Of a stretch of DNA of 64,000 nt, positions 52,410-62,279 are shown piece by piece. Under the pieces are notes generated by a model that was given only the letters and a program-made list of their open reading frames with translations, was not told the DNA's origin and searched no databases. Every line of letters begins with the position of its first letter. Positions within the stretch are counted from its first letter, which is position 1. This DNA is from Methylobacterium persicinum. Lineage in GTDB: Bacteria; Pseudomonadota; Alphaproteobacteria; Rhizobiales; Beijerinckiaceae. The stretch lies in contig NZ_BPQX01000011.1 of NCBI RefSeq assembly GCF_022179525.1, forward strand, positions 62,001-126,000, given 5' to 3'. The translations under genes were made by a program, and so were the position numbers.

Positions 52410-52730
52410 GGCGGCATCCTTTCCGGTTGCGGGCCGCTGGAGCTTCCTTCTCTGAGGAAGGCTGAATTATACCAATGGTAAAATAGACTGGCTAGATTCG
52501 GTCTTGCCTGAAAGCAGTTCACCCCACCGCAATCTCTGGCCTTGGTTAACCGAAAGCAGTCTACGCGCCCCGACGTGCGGGGATGCGGGCCGCACCACCG
52601 CCACGCTTCCGACGGCTCGGCGAGCGGGCCGCGCGGGGAGCCGCGAGCCCGGTCTTCGCCGGACGCCGATCCGTTGCCCGTCGCGTTCCCGGCGAGCCCG
52701 CCGCGCCGGCGACGGGGCGCGGGCGAGCGC
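52410..52730. other. Gap with an A/T-rich, palindrome-containing promoter zone
   Basis: The stretch 52440-52560 is the most A/T-rich of this part of the window. It contains the palindrome at 52470-52480 and a short stem (CCTTCTCTGAGGAAGG at 52446-52461). No gene is supported. Confidence 0.5.
52470..52480. promoter_or_regulatory. Palindromic operator candidate
   Basis: TACCAATGGTA is a perfect 11-base palindrome around a central A, extended by A/T-rich flanks (TTATACCAATGGTAAAAT). It lies about 60 bases ahead of the unknown three-gene cluster read leftwards. A dimeric regulator site is the simplest reading. Confidence 0.4.
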
Positions 52731-54035
52731 TCAGGCGGTCCGGATCGACCGCCCCGGCGCGTCAGTGAGACGCGGCCCCTGGTCCGATCGGGGACGGCTC
52801 ACCGCCTTGGTGACCTCCTCGAACCGCGCGCTCGCGTCGGACCAGTTCTGGGCGAAGTCGAACAGCTCGCGCAGGGCCGGCGCGATCTCCTTGTAGGCCG
52901 CCAGCGCCGCGACCAGGGCGCCGAGCGAGAGGCGGCCCTGGACGACGAGGTAGCCGCCGATCGCGAAGAAGAAGAACGGCGTGAGGTTGGAGGTGTAGTT
53001 GTAGAGCCCCTTCAGCCGGCCCTTGAGGTCGTTGATCTCGACCCGCACCCGCTCAAGCTCCTCCGCCAACCGCATCTGCCGCAGCAGGGCCGACCCGCGT
53101 GCGGGGCCGGGCGCGGCCGCGGGCGCGCGGGCGGCCTCCTCCGTGGTCAGGAGGCCGCCGAGCGCCCGGGTCGCGTGGACCCGCGCGCGCACCCTGCCGT
53201 TCAGGCGCCGCTGGAGGCGGGGCAGGACGCTGAGCTGCACCGGCAGCATCATCAGCGCGGCCAGCGCGAGGGCGGCGTTCTGGAGGAGCAGGAAGGCGAC
53301 GCTGGTCACCAGCGTGCCGCCCTGCACGAGCGGCACGGCCACGAGGCTGGCCCCGAAGTAGCCGATGGGCTCGACCTCCTGGACGGCGACGGCCGCGAGC
53401 GCGGCCCGGCGCTCGGGCGAGCCTTCCCCGCGCGCCCGCCGGACGATGGCGAGGCGTAGCCGGCGCACGAGGCGCTCGTTGACGCGCCCGCGCGCCCGGT
53501 TGACCGCGTACTTGGCGAGCCCGCCCAGCGTCAGCACGGCAAGGTAGCTGGCGCACAGGGCGAACAGGAGTTCCACCTGCGAGAGGGTGAGGCCCAGGAC
53601 GGTCATCTCCGGATGGCCGTCCCCGTCCGCGTCGGTGATGGCGCGGTTGATGATGTGCTTGGGGATCTCCAGGAGAAGCCACGCCGCCGGAAGGGTCAGC
53701 AGCGAGAGCAGCACGAGGCGCAGCTGGAAGCGCAGCGTCGCCCGGACGATGAAGCGCTCCAGGCGCCACCCCCGCTCGCCCTCGGACGCGCCGACCGCGG
53801 TCGGCGGCATCGGCCTCGGCCGGGCCCGCCGGCGCCGCCGCAGCCCCGCCCACCGCAGGCCGAACCGGACGATCAGCCATCCTGTCCAGGCCGGCGCGAC
53901 CACGAAGACGAGCACGGCCAGGAGGTCGATCCACCAGTGGCCGTGCGGGTAGTCGAGCCCCGTGATCCGGTGGGCCAGGGCGTGGATGAAGGCTGGCGTC
54001 ACCACGGGGCGCTCCGATGCCGGGATCGATCCCAT
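52731..54035 (-). CDS. ABC transporter-type membrane domain without ATPase
   Basis: The 434-residue protein has about six transmembrane segments (about 36-58, 107-126, 157-178, 240-275, 345-365) arranged as in ABC exporter membrane domains. The coupling-helix-like parts are RVNERLVRRLRLAIVRRARG and KGRLKGLYNYTSNLTPFFFF. No Walker A, signature or Walker B motif exists, and no nucleotide-binding gene is adjacent. The ABC_membrane domain thus stands alone, with an N-terminal extension. It may pair with an ATPase elsewhere or have been derived for another role. Confidence 0.72.
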   Translation of the reverse strand: MGSIPASERPVVTPAFIHALAHRITGLDYPHGHWWIDLLAVLVFVVAPAWTGWLIVRFGLRWAGLRRRRRARPRPMPPTAVGASEGERGWRLERFIVRATLRFQLRLVLLSLLTLPAAWLLLEIPKHIINRAITDADGDGHPEMTVLGLTLSQVELLFALCASYLAVLTLGGLAKYAVNRARGRVNERLVRRLRLAIVRRARGEGSPERRAALAAVAVQEVEPIGYFGASLVAVPLVQGGTLVTSVAFLLLQNAALALAALMMLPVQLSVLPRLQRRLNGRVRARVHATRALGGLLTTEEAARAPAAAPGPARGSALLRQMRLAEELERVRVEINDLKGRLKGLYNYTSNLTPFFFFAIGGYLVVQGRLSLGALVAALAAYKEIAPALRELFDFAQNWSDASARFEEVTKAVSRPRSDQGPRLTDAPGRSIRTA

Positions 54036-54443
54036 CCCGTGGGGGCCGTCAGGCTTGCCCGCGCCGATGCGTGCGTGCCCGCGTCACGTCCCCGTTTCGC
54101 GTCCGGGCCTCGCCGGGGGCTCCGCCGGCCCGGCCCGGCCGGTGACGACCGGGGGATTCCCGTCCGCAGGCTCGGGCCGGGCGGCCAGGGCCGCCGCGCA
54201 CGCGCCGCGGGACCGGGGCCTCCGGCAGCCGGGCGAAGCGATGCGGCGCCGCGCTCGCGCCCGGAGCTGCGCCAACCCCGGCCCGGGGGCGCGCGGCAGG
54301 CCCCGCGCGGCAGCGGGCGCGGTGCCGCCTTGACCTCCCGGCACGTGAGCGCGAACCGAGCCGCCGTCGCGCATCCGTTTCCCGCGGCCGGAGCGAGACG
54401 GGGCAAGGGCTGACGGCACGGTCCCTCGGCGGCTCGCATCGGC
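54036..54443. other. Gap without a convincing gene
   Basis: Every frame is Arg/Pro/Ala-rich without a ribosome site. Nothing else seen. Confidence 0.5.
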
Positions 54444-54680
54444 CTAGGTGACCCACTCCACGACGAGCGACAGCGTTGCGATCAGCAGGACGCCCCCGGC
54501 CTCGTCGCGCACCCGCGCGATCAGCGTGGTCCGGTCCTCGCCGGGCGGCAGGTCCCTGGCGAGCTCGGAAAGGGTGGCGCTGACCTCCTCCCGCACGGCC
54601 TCTCGGTCGGCGAGGTCGAGGCCGTCCCGGTCGAAGACCTTTCCGTTGGCGTCGCTGAAATCAAAGAAGTACCGCGGCAT
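54444..54680 (-). CDS. DUF6894 protein
   Basis: The 78-residue protein starts at ATG 54680 with the family's opening (MPRYFFDFSDANGKVFDRDG) and continues with LDLADREAVREEVSATLSEL and a closing beta-rich part. DUF6894 proteins are small soluble proteins common in Methylobacterium and Bradyrhizobium; their role is unknown. It stands alone. Confidence 0.85.
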   Translation of the reverse strand: MPRYFFDFSDANGKVFDRDGLDLADREAVREEVSATLSELARDLPPGEDRTTLIARVRDEAGGVLLIATLSLVVEWVT

Positions 54681-55047
54681 CGGCTGGATCCTCGCTCTCC
54701 GACAATGACGCCGCCTCGCGGACGAGGCGGTAACGGGCCGGCGCGGGCGTCCGGGCTCCCAATCCGGAGGCACGGCGGTTGGCATCGCCCCACAGAGCTT
54801 GCCGACGGCGCCCCTGCCCGCGGCGGCCGATGACCGGTCCCGCCGCCGTCGACATCAGGGAGGTCCCGGACGGGGGCGGGCCTGCCGCGGAGCGGGGCTG
54901 GCGGGCATGGGAGGGACGGCGCGCCCGAGTTGCACCGGCGACGCGGAGGCGTCGACCAGGGCACGGCCGGCCGTCGGCCGGGATCAGCTCAGGATGACCG
55001 GCTCGGCGACGCGGTTTCGGGGCGGCCGCGTCCGGGCGCCGCCCGCG
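54681..55047. other. Gap without a convincing gene
   Basis: No gene supported. It contains the promoter of the DUF6894 gene near 54690-54760; no hexamers stand out. Confidence 0.45.
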
Positions 55048-55521
55048 TCAGGCGGTGCGTCTCGGCGGCCGCTCGATGCGCAGGAGGTGCGGGTCGGCGA
55101 CGGCATCCTCCTGCAGCGCCCGGAGCCGCTCGGCCGGCCGAAGCCCCGATATGGCACCGGAGGCCGGCGGCGCGGGCACGGCGGCCTGGCATGCCAAGGG
55201 CGAACAGGTCGCCGGGCAGGAGGCGGCGCGCTTCTGCTGGGGCTGGTGCCGGTGGGAAGGCTTCGGCGCCACGTCGTCCGGAATGTCACCGGCCGCCTCG
55301 GCGGCCGCGGAGATCGCCTCGGCCCCCGCGCCGACGACGTCGCCATCGTCGGGCGCCGGCACGATGCCAACGCTCCATCCACCGTCGTGAGGATAGGCCG
55401 GGGGCTCCGCCACCGTCAGGTCAGCGAGGGAGGCGTGTCTCGGCGTCGTGCATTGCGCCGCCGGCGCGACGGCAATGGCCAACGCGAAAACGGACAGCAC
55501 CAGGAAACGCGCGATCGCCAC
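55048..55521 (-). CDS. Exported protein of unknown function
   Basis: A GTG start at 55521 gives 157 residues with a signal peptide (FLVLSVFALAIAVAPAAQC). The mature part is Pro/Ala/His-rich with a few Cys (RAASCPATCSPLACQAAV) and no recognised domain. The possible lipobox is not convincing. Upstream frame extension is Arg-rich and was excluded. Confidence 0.5.
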   Translation of the reverse strand: MAIARFLVLSVFALAIAVAPAAQCTTPRHASLADLTVAEPPAYPHDGGWSVGIVPAPDDGDVVGAGAEAISAAAEAAGDIPDDVAPKPSHRHQPQQKRAASCPATCSPLACQAAVPAPPASGAISGLRPAERLRALQEDAVADPHLLRIERPPRRTA

Positions 55522-56574
55522 AGGTTCGCTGACCTCCCCCCGCCTCCCGCGGAGCATCGCACGAGCACGCAGCCCCGGCAATCCGGGACGAGCGTGCACC
55601 TCCCCCGGCCCGGAGGCGACGAACGATGGCCCGCGCTGGGTCCCGGTTGCGGTCGGCCGCATGACGCCTCGGCCGGGCCAACTGCGCCTCCCCGCGGCGC
55701 TGGCAAGACCGCCGACGGTCGGCGAAGGGACCCGCGATATGGCCTTGACCCTGTAGTGGCTACAGGGTGCATGAAGGCGGCCCTCCGGCCTGGCCCCCGG
55801 TGCCGGGCAGAGGGAGCGCCTCATGATCGCAGCGGCTCTTGCGGACCCGACGCCCGCGTCTCCCGCGGCCGCGAAGTCCCTTCGCTGCAGGACGAGGGGC
55901 ATGGACAGGCCGCCCGGGACCGTTCCGGCCTGGGCCGCACCGTCCGGTCAGCCGGCGACGGCCGGGCGGATGCCCGAAACCACTTCGCGTGACCGGCGGC
56001 CCGATCCCTGAGAGCCATGCGCAAAACCGGACGCATCTCCGTGCCGACCGCGATCCGCCCGCTCCGCCTGGGCGCGTGCATGATCGCGCTTGCGCTGATC
56101 CTGGGGCTGGTCGGTCTCGCGACCGCGGCCACGGGCGGACCGGCCGAGAGGCAGGCTACCATCGCTCTCGCGGACCTGCCCGGCGTGCTGCGCGACGGAA
56201 GCCGCGAGCCTCCGGGCTGTTCCCAGGACTCCTTGCCTGGACCGGGCCTGTGCGGTGGCACCTGCGACTGCGGCTCGGGTCTCAGCCCGGCGCTCGAATG
56301 TCCCGGACGGCATCTGCTTGCCCGCCATCTTGGCGTTCCGCCGGATGCGGCGGCTTTGCCTTCGGCTGACCTGGATAAGCCGAGTAAACCACCACGACCT
56401 CGATACGTCGGTCTCTGCGGCATGCAGACGACAACCCGAACCGCTCAGCCAAATCATGGGTACGTATCGAGGTTCGCAATGGAGCGACGAGCGTTTGGCC
56501 GCCAATCAAGCCGGCGGCGAGCATCCGAACAGGTTCCATCCCGGCAGGGACACCCCATCCAAGTCCCGCTTCCG
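55522..56574. other. Region of uncertain coding status upstream of the Cys-cluster gene
   Basis: An open frame starts at ATG 56017 with a membrane or signal segment (ACMIALALILGLVGLATAA) and runs without a stop into the Cys-cluster gene at 56575. The part 56150-56570 has poor coding character, so I do not join the two. A separate small exported protein ending through an indel is possible. From 55522 to 56016 I see nothing. Confidence 0.35.
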
Positions 56575-57309
56575 ATGGGGATGCCGACGAATTTGGATCC
56601 ACTGATCTATGGAGCTGCGACGAATATCGCTCGCGACGTCAGGGACGGCGGCCTGACGAGGTGCCGGTCCGCGGAAGGCAGCACCGCGGCGAAGATCGAA
56701 GCCCTTCTGAACTATCTGGAAGGCGTCGTCTTCAGGCATGGCGACGCTGCGGTCGACGGCCTGGTCGCGGACGCTCCGGGCGGACGCTTGCCGGTCGCCT
56801 GCAGGACGGGATGCGCCTGGTGCTGCCACCAGGATGTCGACGTGTCCATCCCGGAAGCGATCCTGATCGCGCGCAGGAGAGACGCGGCGCACGGCCCCGA
56901 AGGCCGGCCGTCGGGCGCACCCGCGCATCGACCGGCTCCCCTCCGCGTCGTCGGCCGGTCGCGCGCGGGCCTGCCGTGCCCGCTGTTGAGCGAGGAGAAA
57001 ACCTGCTCGGTCTACGCGGTGCGACCGTTCGCATGTCGTACGTTGCTGTCCTCCGATGCCGTGCTGTGCGAAGACGCCTTGAAATCGGCGGTTTCCGGAA
57101 AAGCCGACGTCTACATGAAGTCCTATGGCGTCCTCCAACTTGTCGGATGCGCCCATCGGGCGGGCATCAACGCGATCACGAGAGAACTCGGTCTTCAACA
57201 CGACGACGTGAGCCTCGTGTCGGCCCTGTCCCAGATCAGCGACGACAAGGACACCGTTGAGCGCTGGATGGCGGGCGCGAGGGTGTTCACGCCGAGAGCC
57301 GGTCCTTGA
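56575..57309 (+). CDS. YkgJ-family cysteine-cluster protein
   Basis: The 244-residue protein carries the CxxxCxxCC motif (VACRTGCAWCCHQDVDVSIP) and the second cluster typical of the family (LPCPLLSEEKTCSVYAVRPF, then CRTLLSS). This domain binds zinc or iron-sulfur and occurs in enzymes of unknown substrate. ATG 56575 (MGMPTNLDPLIYGA) is taken as start; ATG 56479 and the far upstream 56017 are in frame. It stands alone on the plus strand. Confidence 0.82.
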   Translation: MGMPTNLDPLIYGAATNIARDVRDGGLTRCRSAEGSTAAKIEALLNYLEGVVFRHGDAAVDGLVADAPGGRLPVACRTGCAWCCHQDVDVSIPEAILIARRRDAAHGPEGRPSGAPAHRPAPLRVVGRSRAGLPCPLLSEEKTCSVYAVRPFACRTLLSSDAVLCEDALKSAVSGKADVYMKSYGVLQLVGCAHRAGINAITRELGLQHDDVSLVSALSQISDDKDTVERWMAGARVFTPRAGP

Positions 57310-57564
57310 CGGCAGCTCTGCCTCCCGAGCCCCGGCTTCCGGGCGTGGACGGCTTGGTGCCGCTGACTCGCCGGCCGAACGGCGCACGCATGACGGACAA
57401 GGGCCGAGATCTCCGCGCCGCGGCGGTCGGCCGTGCGGAACGGAGGTGTCCCGCGCCGGGCCGCCCGTTTTTGGGCGGAAATCCGGGACTCTCCGGGACG
57501 GCAACTCGGGTGACGGTCGGCGCCGCAAGGCCGAAGGGGAGGATGGTGTGACGGGGGATGAGGG

Positions 57565-58836
57565 ATGAGACGGTTCCTGATGCTGGTCGCACTCGCGGTG
57601 CTGGCAGCCCTGCCGGGTGTGGGGATCCGCCTGACCGGCCTGCAGGTCGGTCCCATCGGCGAGATGGTGGCGTTCGGCGCCGCGATCCTGTCGGCCGGGT
57701 TCCTGCTCTCGTGGGGCGCGGAGGCGGCCGAACGCCACTTCTCCTTGGGCCTGATCGTCGCCGTCGTGGCCCTGGTGACCGTGCTGCCCGAATACGCGGT
57801 CGATCTCTACTACGCCTACCAGGCCGGCAAGGCGGGCCCGGACTCCCAGTACGTCCACTACGCCGCGGCCAACATGACCGGCGCCAACCGCCTCCTGGTC
57901 GGGCTGGCGTGGCCGTTGCTGGTCGCGCTGCACTGGCTGAAGGGGGGCGGGCGCGCCATCGCGCTGACGCGGAGCAACGCGGTCGAGATCGTCGTCCTGC
58001 TCGTCGCCAGCCTCTACGCCTTCCTGATCGTGCTGAAGGACACGATCACGCTGCTCGACTTCGCCGTGCTCGTCGCGATCTTCGCGGCCTATGTCTGGCG
58101 CGTGCGCGGCGGGTCCGAGGCCGAGGAGGACGAGGGCGAGGAGCCCGGCCCGGCCGCCGCCCTCAACGCGCTGACGCCCGCCGCCCAGTGGGCGTCCATG
58201 GCTGCGCTGACGGTGGTCGCCTGCGGGATCATCCTGGTCTCGGCCGAGCCCTTCGCGGAGGCGATGGTCGGCTCGGGCCGGCTGCTGGGCCTCAACGAGT
58301 TCCTGCTGATCCAGTGGCTGGCGCCGCTGGCGAGCGAGGCCCCGGCCGTCACCGTCGCGATCCTGTTCGTGGTCGCGGGGCGCGCCGCCAGCGGCCTCGC
58401 CGCCTTGGTGAGCGACAAGATCAACCAGTGGACGCTGCTCGTCGGCATGCTGCCCCTGGCGATGAGCGTCGGCGCGGGTTCGTTGACGGCCTTGCCGCTC
58501 GACGCGCGCCAGGCCGAGGAGTTCTTCCTGACCGCGGCGCAGTCGCTGTTCGCCCTGGCGCTGCTCCTGCGCCTGCGCCTGGGGCTCTGGTCCGCCCTCG
58601 CCCTGGCCGGCCTCTTCGGCATCCAGGTCGGACTGGCGTTCTGGTACCGGGAGGACGAGGCGCGCACCGTCGCGACGCTGACCGCCCTCGCCTGGGTCTA
58701 TCTGGGGCTCGCCGCCGTCCTGTTCGTCCTGAACGGCCGCCGCCTGCTCGAAGTCGTGCGCGTCGCCGTCTCGGTGGCGCCGTCCGTCGGGCCACGCGCG
58801 CCCGGGGCGGCCGAGGCGACCGAGGGACGCCGGTGA
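57565..58836 (+). CDS. Na+/Ca2+ exchanger-family membrane protein
   Basis: The 423-residue inner-membrane protein has about eleven transmembrane helices and two inverted alpha repeats with the exchanger signatures: LVTVLPEYAVDLYYA and NMTGANRLLVG in the first, LASEAPAVTVAILFV and SDKINQWTLLVG in the second. A cytoplasmic acidic loop (EAEEDEGEEPG) lies between them. Family members exchange Ca2+ for Na+ or H+. The start ATG 57565 follows GGGGGATGAGGG. Confidence 0.87.
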   Translation: MRRFLMLVALAVLAALPGVGIRLTGLQVGPIGEMVAFGAAILSAGFLLSWGAEAAERHFSLGLIVAVVALVTVLPEYAVDLYYAYQAGKAGPDSQYVHYAAANMTGANRLLVGLAWPLLVALHWLKGGGRAIALTRSNAVEIVVLLVASLYAFLIVLKDTITLLDFAVLVAIFAAYVWRVRGGSEAEEDEGEEPGPAAALNALTPAAQWASMAALTVVACGIILVSAEPFAEAMVGSGRLLGLNEFLLIQWLAPLASEAPAVTVAILFVVAGRAASGLAALVSDKINQWTLLVGMLPLAMSVGAGSLTALPLDARQAEEFFLTAAQSLFALALLLRLRLGLWSALALAGLFGIQVGLAFWYREDEARTVATLTALAWVYLGLAAVLFVLNGRRLLEVVRVAVSVAPSVGPRAPGAAEATEGRR

Positions 58837-59220
58837 GGCCCGCCGCGCGTGCCGCGCCCGAAGCGGGCCGCGCCCTGCCCGCGGCACGCCGGCCCGGGGC
58901 GGATCGGGGCGGCAGGCCGTCCCCTCTTGCCCCTGCGCCCTGCGCGCCGTCCCGGGCCGGCGCCGCCGCGGCGGAGCCGGCCCACGCGCGCAACCGGCCT
59001 TCGCGGCCAGCCACGCCGCCCGGATCACCTCCCGCATCATGCTCTTCCCGGACGCGCTTGCCTTCGACGGCGCGGCGCGAGCCCTGGGAGGCGGCGGACG
59101 GCGGGCGCGCCGCGACATGGGGGCGACGGGAGACCGCCTCCCTCGGCCGACCGCGGCGCGGCTGCGCGCAGGGCGTCGGCATCGGGGGGCGCGACACCCA
59201 ACCAAATCCGGAGGCCCGGG
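58837..59220. other. Gap without a convincing gene
   Basis: Frames are Ala/Arg/Pro-rich with no ribosome sites. The last 20 bases carry GGAGG for the next small gene. Nothing else seen. Confidence 0.45.
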
Positions 59221-59388
59221 ATGGGCAGCAAGAAGATGGCGCGGCAGACGGCGCGCTGGAGCACGGGAGCCCGTGGCGGTCGCCGCCGCGTGAGGCGGTG
59301 GGTTCGGGCCGCCGCGCGGCGCGATCTGATCCTGCTGATGGCGGCCATCCTCGCCGCGGCGACCCTCCTGCTGGTCGCCTCGGGATGA
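59221..59388 (+). CDS. Small basic single-span membrane protein
   Basis: The 55-residue protein starts at ATG 59221, preceded by GGAGG. The N-terminal 33 residues are strongly basic (RRRVRRWVRAAARR) and are followed by one hydrophobic helix (LILLMAAILAAATLLLVASG). Such proteins insert with the basic end inside. Its role is unknown. It lies 61 bases before the TPR-methyltransferase gene. Confidence 0.55.
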   Translation: MGSKKMARQTARWSTGARGGRRRVRRWVRAAARRDLILLMAAILAAATLLLVASG

Positions 59389-59449
59389 GCGACGGTGGCG
59401 CGGGCCGGACGGGCGGCGGGGACTGGGTGCGAGCGGGCGGAGGACGGAC

Positions 59450-61744
59450 ATGCGGCAGCGTCGGAATCGGGCGGGTGACGGGACCTCGTCGGGCGCGGTC
59501 CCGTCGGCGGCGCTGCCGGCGCTGCGGCGGGCGGCCGAGGCCCTGAACGCCGGCCGTCTCGACGAGGCCGAGCACCAGGCCCGGTCGGTGCTCGCGGCCC
59601 GCCCCCATGAGCCCACCGCCCTCGACGTGCTCGGCTGCGTCGCCTTGAACCGGGGCCGGCCCGAGGAGGCGCTGGCCCACTTCGAGCGGGTGCGTGCGAC
59701 GCGGTCCAAGGATCCGCTGCTGCAGTTCAACCTCGGCGAGGCGCACCGGCAGACCGGCGCGCCGGGCTCGGCCCTGCGCCACTTCCGGAAGGCCGCCGAG
59801 CTCCGCCCCGATTTCGCCGAGGCGCATGGCCAGGCGGGCGAGATGCTGCGCGCGCTCGGGCGCTTCACGGAGGCCGCCAAGGCCTACCAGAGCGCCTTGA
59901 TGCTGAAGCCGGAGCTCGCCCACTGCCTGGCGGGCTTCGCGCTCCTGCTGGTGCGGGAGGGCGAGTTCGGCCAAGCCGTGCCCTTCTTCGAGGCCGCGCT
60001 CCGGGCCACCCCCGTCACGATGGCGCCGGCGCGGGCGCCGCTCTGGGCCAATCTCGGGAGCGCCCGCCTCCGGGCCGGCGAGACGCTCGCGGGCCTCTCG
60101 GCCCTCGCGGAGGCCGTCGCCTGCGCGCCGGACCAGCCCGGCTTCCCGCGCCTGCTCGCCCGCGAGCTCCTGCACCTCGGCGCGGTGCCGGCGGGACCAC
60201 GTTTCCGGGCGGTGCTGATCGCCCTGTTCGGGCGGGCCGACGTCGACCCGCGCCTGCTCGCCACCGCGGCCGTCGCGGCGCTGCGGCAGGATGCGGCCGT
60301 CGACGGCCTGCTCGCCCGGTTGGCGGCCGATCCCCCGCGTGCCCGCGAGACCGTCGCCGAAGCCGATGCGGTCGTCCGCGCCCTGCTGGACGACGCGCTG
60401 TTCCGCGCGCTCCTCGCCGCCGCCCCCATTCCCGATCTCGGGCTTGAGCTCCTGCTGACGGAGGTGCGGCGAAGCCTGCTCCTGGCGGCGCGGGAGGGGG
60501 CGCCGCCCGCACCGGACCTCACCCTCGCCTGCGCCCTGGCGCGCCAGTGCTTCCTCAACGAGTACCTCTACTGCACCGACGAGCAGGAGGAGGTCGCCCT
60601 GGCGGCCCTGTGCGCGGGCTTCGGTCGAGCCGAGGCCGACGCGGGCGCGGCGGATTGGCGCCGGGTCGCCATCGCGGCCTGCTACCTGCCGCTGCATCGC
60701 ACGGCCGCGGCCCGCCTCGACCTCGCCAAGGCCCCGCCCGCCCTGCGCGCCCTCGTGCGCGAGCAGGTCGAGGAGCCGGCCCAGGAGCGCGCCCTCGCGG
60801 ACAGCCTGGTCCCGCTCAGGCCGGTGCGCGACGCCGTGTCCCTCCTGGTCCAGGCCCAGTACGAGGAGAACCCCTATCCGCGCTGGTCGCGCGCCCTGCT
60901 CGGGACCCCGCGTCCCTTGCGCGAGCGGGTCCACCTCGCGCTGCCGCACCTCGGCGCGGACGAGATGCCGGCGGTCGAGCGGCCACGCGTCCTCGTCGCG
61001 GGGTGCGGGACCGGCATCCAGACCATGCGGCTCGTGCAGTCGGTCGCGGACGCCTCGGTGCTCGCGGTCGACCTGAGCCGCAGCAGCCTGGCCTACGGCA
61101 TGCGCAAGCTGGCGGAATACGGGATCGGGTCGGTCCGGCACCTGCAGGCCGACATCCTCGACCTCGCCAACCTGGGCGAGCGCTTCGACCTGATCGAGAG
61201 CTTCGGCGTGCTCCACCACATGCGCGAGCCCTTGCAGGGCTTGCGCGTCCTCTCGGGGCTGCTCGCGCCGGGCGGCCTGCTCTTCCTCGGGCTCTACAGC
61301 GAGATCGCGCGCGCCAGCGTCGTCGCGGGGCGCGCCCTGGTCGCGGAGCGCGCGCTCGCGCCGACCCCGGCCGGCGTGCGGGCGGGCCGGCGTGCCGTCA
61401 TGGCCGGGGCCGTGGCGCAGCCGGACCTCGGCATGCTGCTCAGCCCCGCCTCCGACTTCTGGACCCTGTCGGAATGCCGCGACCTCATCTTCCACGTCGA
61501 GGAGCACCGTTTCACGCTGCCCGGGATCGGCGCGATGCTGGAGGCCTGCGGGCTGGAATTTTTGGGCCTGGAGCCCGAACGCCCGTCGGACCGGACCCGG
61601 TTCGCGGCCGAGCATCCGGACCCGGCCGCGGCGCGCTCGCCGGCGGCGTGGCACGGTTTCGAGACCCGCCATCCCGACACCTTCGGCGGCACCTATCGGA
61701 TCTGGGCGCGGCAGGCGCGCCAGGGCCGGACCGGTTCGCGCTGA
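59450..61744 (+). CDS. TPR-repeat and class I SAM-dependent methyltransferase fusion
   Basis: The 764-residue protein has four to five TPR units in residues 20-220 (LNAGRLDEAEHQARSVLAAR; NLGEAHRQTGAPGSALRHFR), a helical linker, and from about 500 a class I methyltransferase: VLVAGCGTGIQTMRLVQS (SAM loop), VLAVDLSRSSLAYG (acidic loop), FDLIESFGVLHHMREP and LLAPGGLLFLGLYS. The substrate is unknown; TPR-methyltransferase fusions often act on proteins or sugars. Its start follows GGAGGACGG. Confidence 0.9.
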   Translation: MRQRRNRAGDGTSSGAVPSAALPALRRAAEALNAGRLDEAEHQARSVLAARPHEPTALDVLGCVALNRGRPEEALAHFERVRATRSKDPLLQFNLGEAHRQTGAPGSALRHFRKAAELRPDFAEAHGQAGEMLRALGRFTEAAKAYQSALMLKPELAHCLAGFALLLVREGEFGQAVPFFEAALRATPVTMAPARAPLWANLGSARLRAGETLAGLSALAEAVACAPDQPGFPRLLARELLHLGAVPAGPRFRAVLIALFGRADVDPRLLATAAVAALRQDAAVDGLLARLAADPPRARETVAEADAVVRALLDDALFRALLAAAPIPDLGLELLLTEVRRSLLLAAREGAPPAPDLTLACALARQCFLNEYLYCTDEQEEVALAALCAGFGRAEADAGAADWRRVAIAACYLPLHRTAAARLDLAKAPPALRALVREQVEEPAQERALADSLVPLRPVRDAVSLLVQAQYEENPYPRWSRALLGTPRPLRERVHLALPHLGADEMPAVERPRVLVAGCGTGIQTMRLVQSVADASVLAVDLSRSSLAYGMRKLAEYGIGSVRHLQADILDLANLGERFDLIESFGVLHHMREPLQGLRVLSGLLAPGGLLFLGLYSEIARASVVAGRALVAERALAPTPAGVRAGRRAVMAGAVAQPDLGMLLSPASDFWTLSECRDLIFHVEEHRFTLPGIGAMLEACGLEFLGLEPERPSDRTRFAAEHPDPAAARSPAAWHGFETRHPDTFGGTYRIWARQARQGRTGSR

Positions 61745-61763
61745 CTTCCGATCCCGGGGGGCA

Positions 61764-62279
61764 TCATTCGCTGTGCCCGGCCCCGCCCGTGCCGGCCGGC
61801 CCTCCCCCCGGCTCGGTGCCGGCGCCCCGGTCCTGCGACGCGGCGGTCCGCGGCTTGCGCTTCAAGGGCGTCAGGAGGGCGAGGACCAGGAAGTTGGACA
61901 GGGCCGGGATGAGGCCAAGGTCGTAGTAGCCGAAGCCGACGGCCGCCCCGATCACGCCCACGTTCCACAGGCTCGCCGCGGTCGCGGTGCCGTGCACGTT
62001 GTCGCCCCCCTTCAGGATGGCGCCACCGCCGATGAAGCCGATGCCGGTGATGAGTCCCTGGAGGATGCGCGCCTGCTCCGGCGTGCGCGCGCCGAGGAGC
62101 TCGCTGGCGAGCAGGATGAAGCCGCAGCTGGCGATGGCGACGATGGGGAAGGTGCGCAATCCGGCGCTGCGCGCCTCGCGCTCGCGGTTCCAGCCGAGCG
62201 GGAATGCGAACGCGAAGGCGAGGCCCAGCCGCACCAAGTGGTTGGGAAGGTCTCCCCAGATGCCCCAGTACGAACCCAT
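61764..62279 (-). CDS. MgtC/SapB-family membrane protein
   Basis: The 171-residue protein has four to five transmembrane helices and the family motifs LGWNREREARSAGLRTFPIV, GLITGIGFIGGGAILK and GTATAASLWNVGVIGAAVGF. MgtC proteins are linked to Mg2+ limitation and acid stress, and inhibit ATP synthase in some pathogens. The C-terminal domain found in longer MgtC proteins is missing; a Pro/Gly-rich tail replaces it. Confidence 0.9.
   Translation of the reverse strand: MGSYWGIWGDLPNHLVRLGLAFAFAFPLGWNREREARSAGLRTFPIVAIASCGFILLASELLGARTPEQARILQGLITGIGFIGGGAILKGGDNVHGTATAASLWNVGVIGAAVGFGYYDLGLIPALSNFLVLALLTPLKRKPRTAASQDRGAGTEPGGGPAGTGGAGHSE

Noticed and set aside
56017-57309. One 430-residue protein joining a signal segment to the YkgJ domain
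   Set aside because: The middle (56150-56570) lacks coding character and YkgJ-type proteins are cytoplasmic and shorter, so only 56575-57309 was kept.
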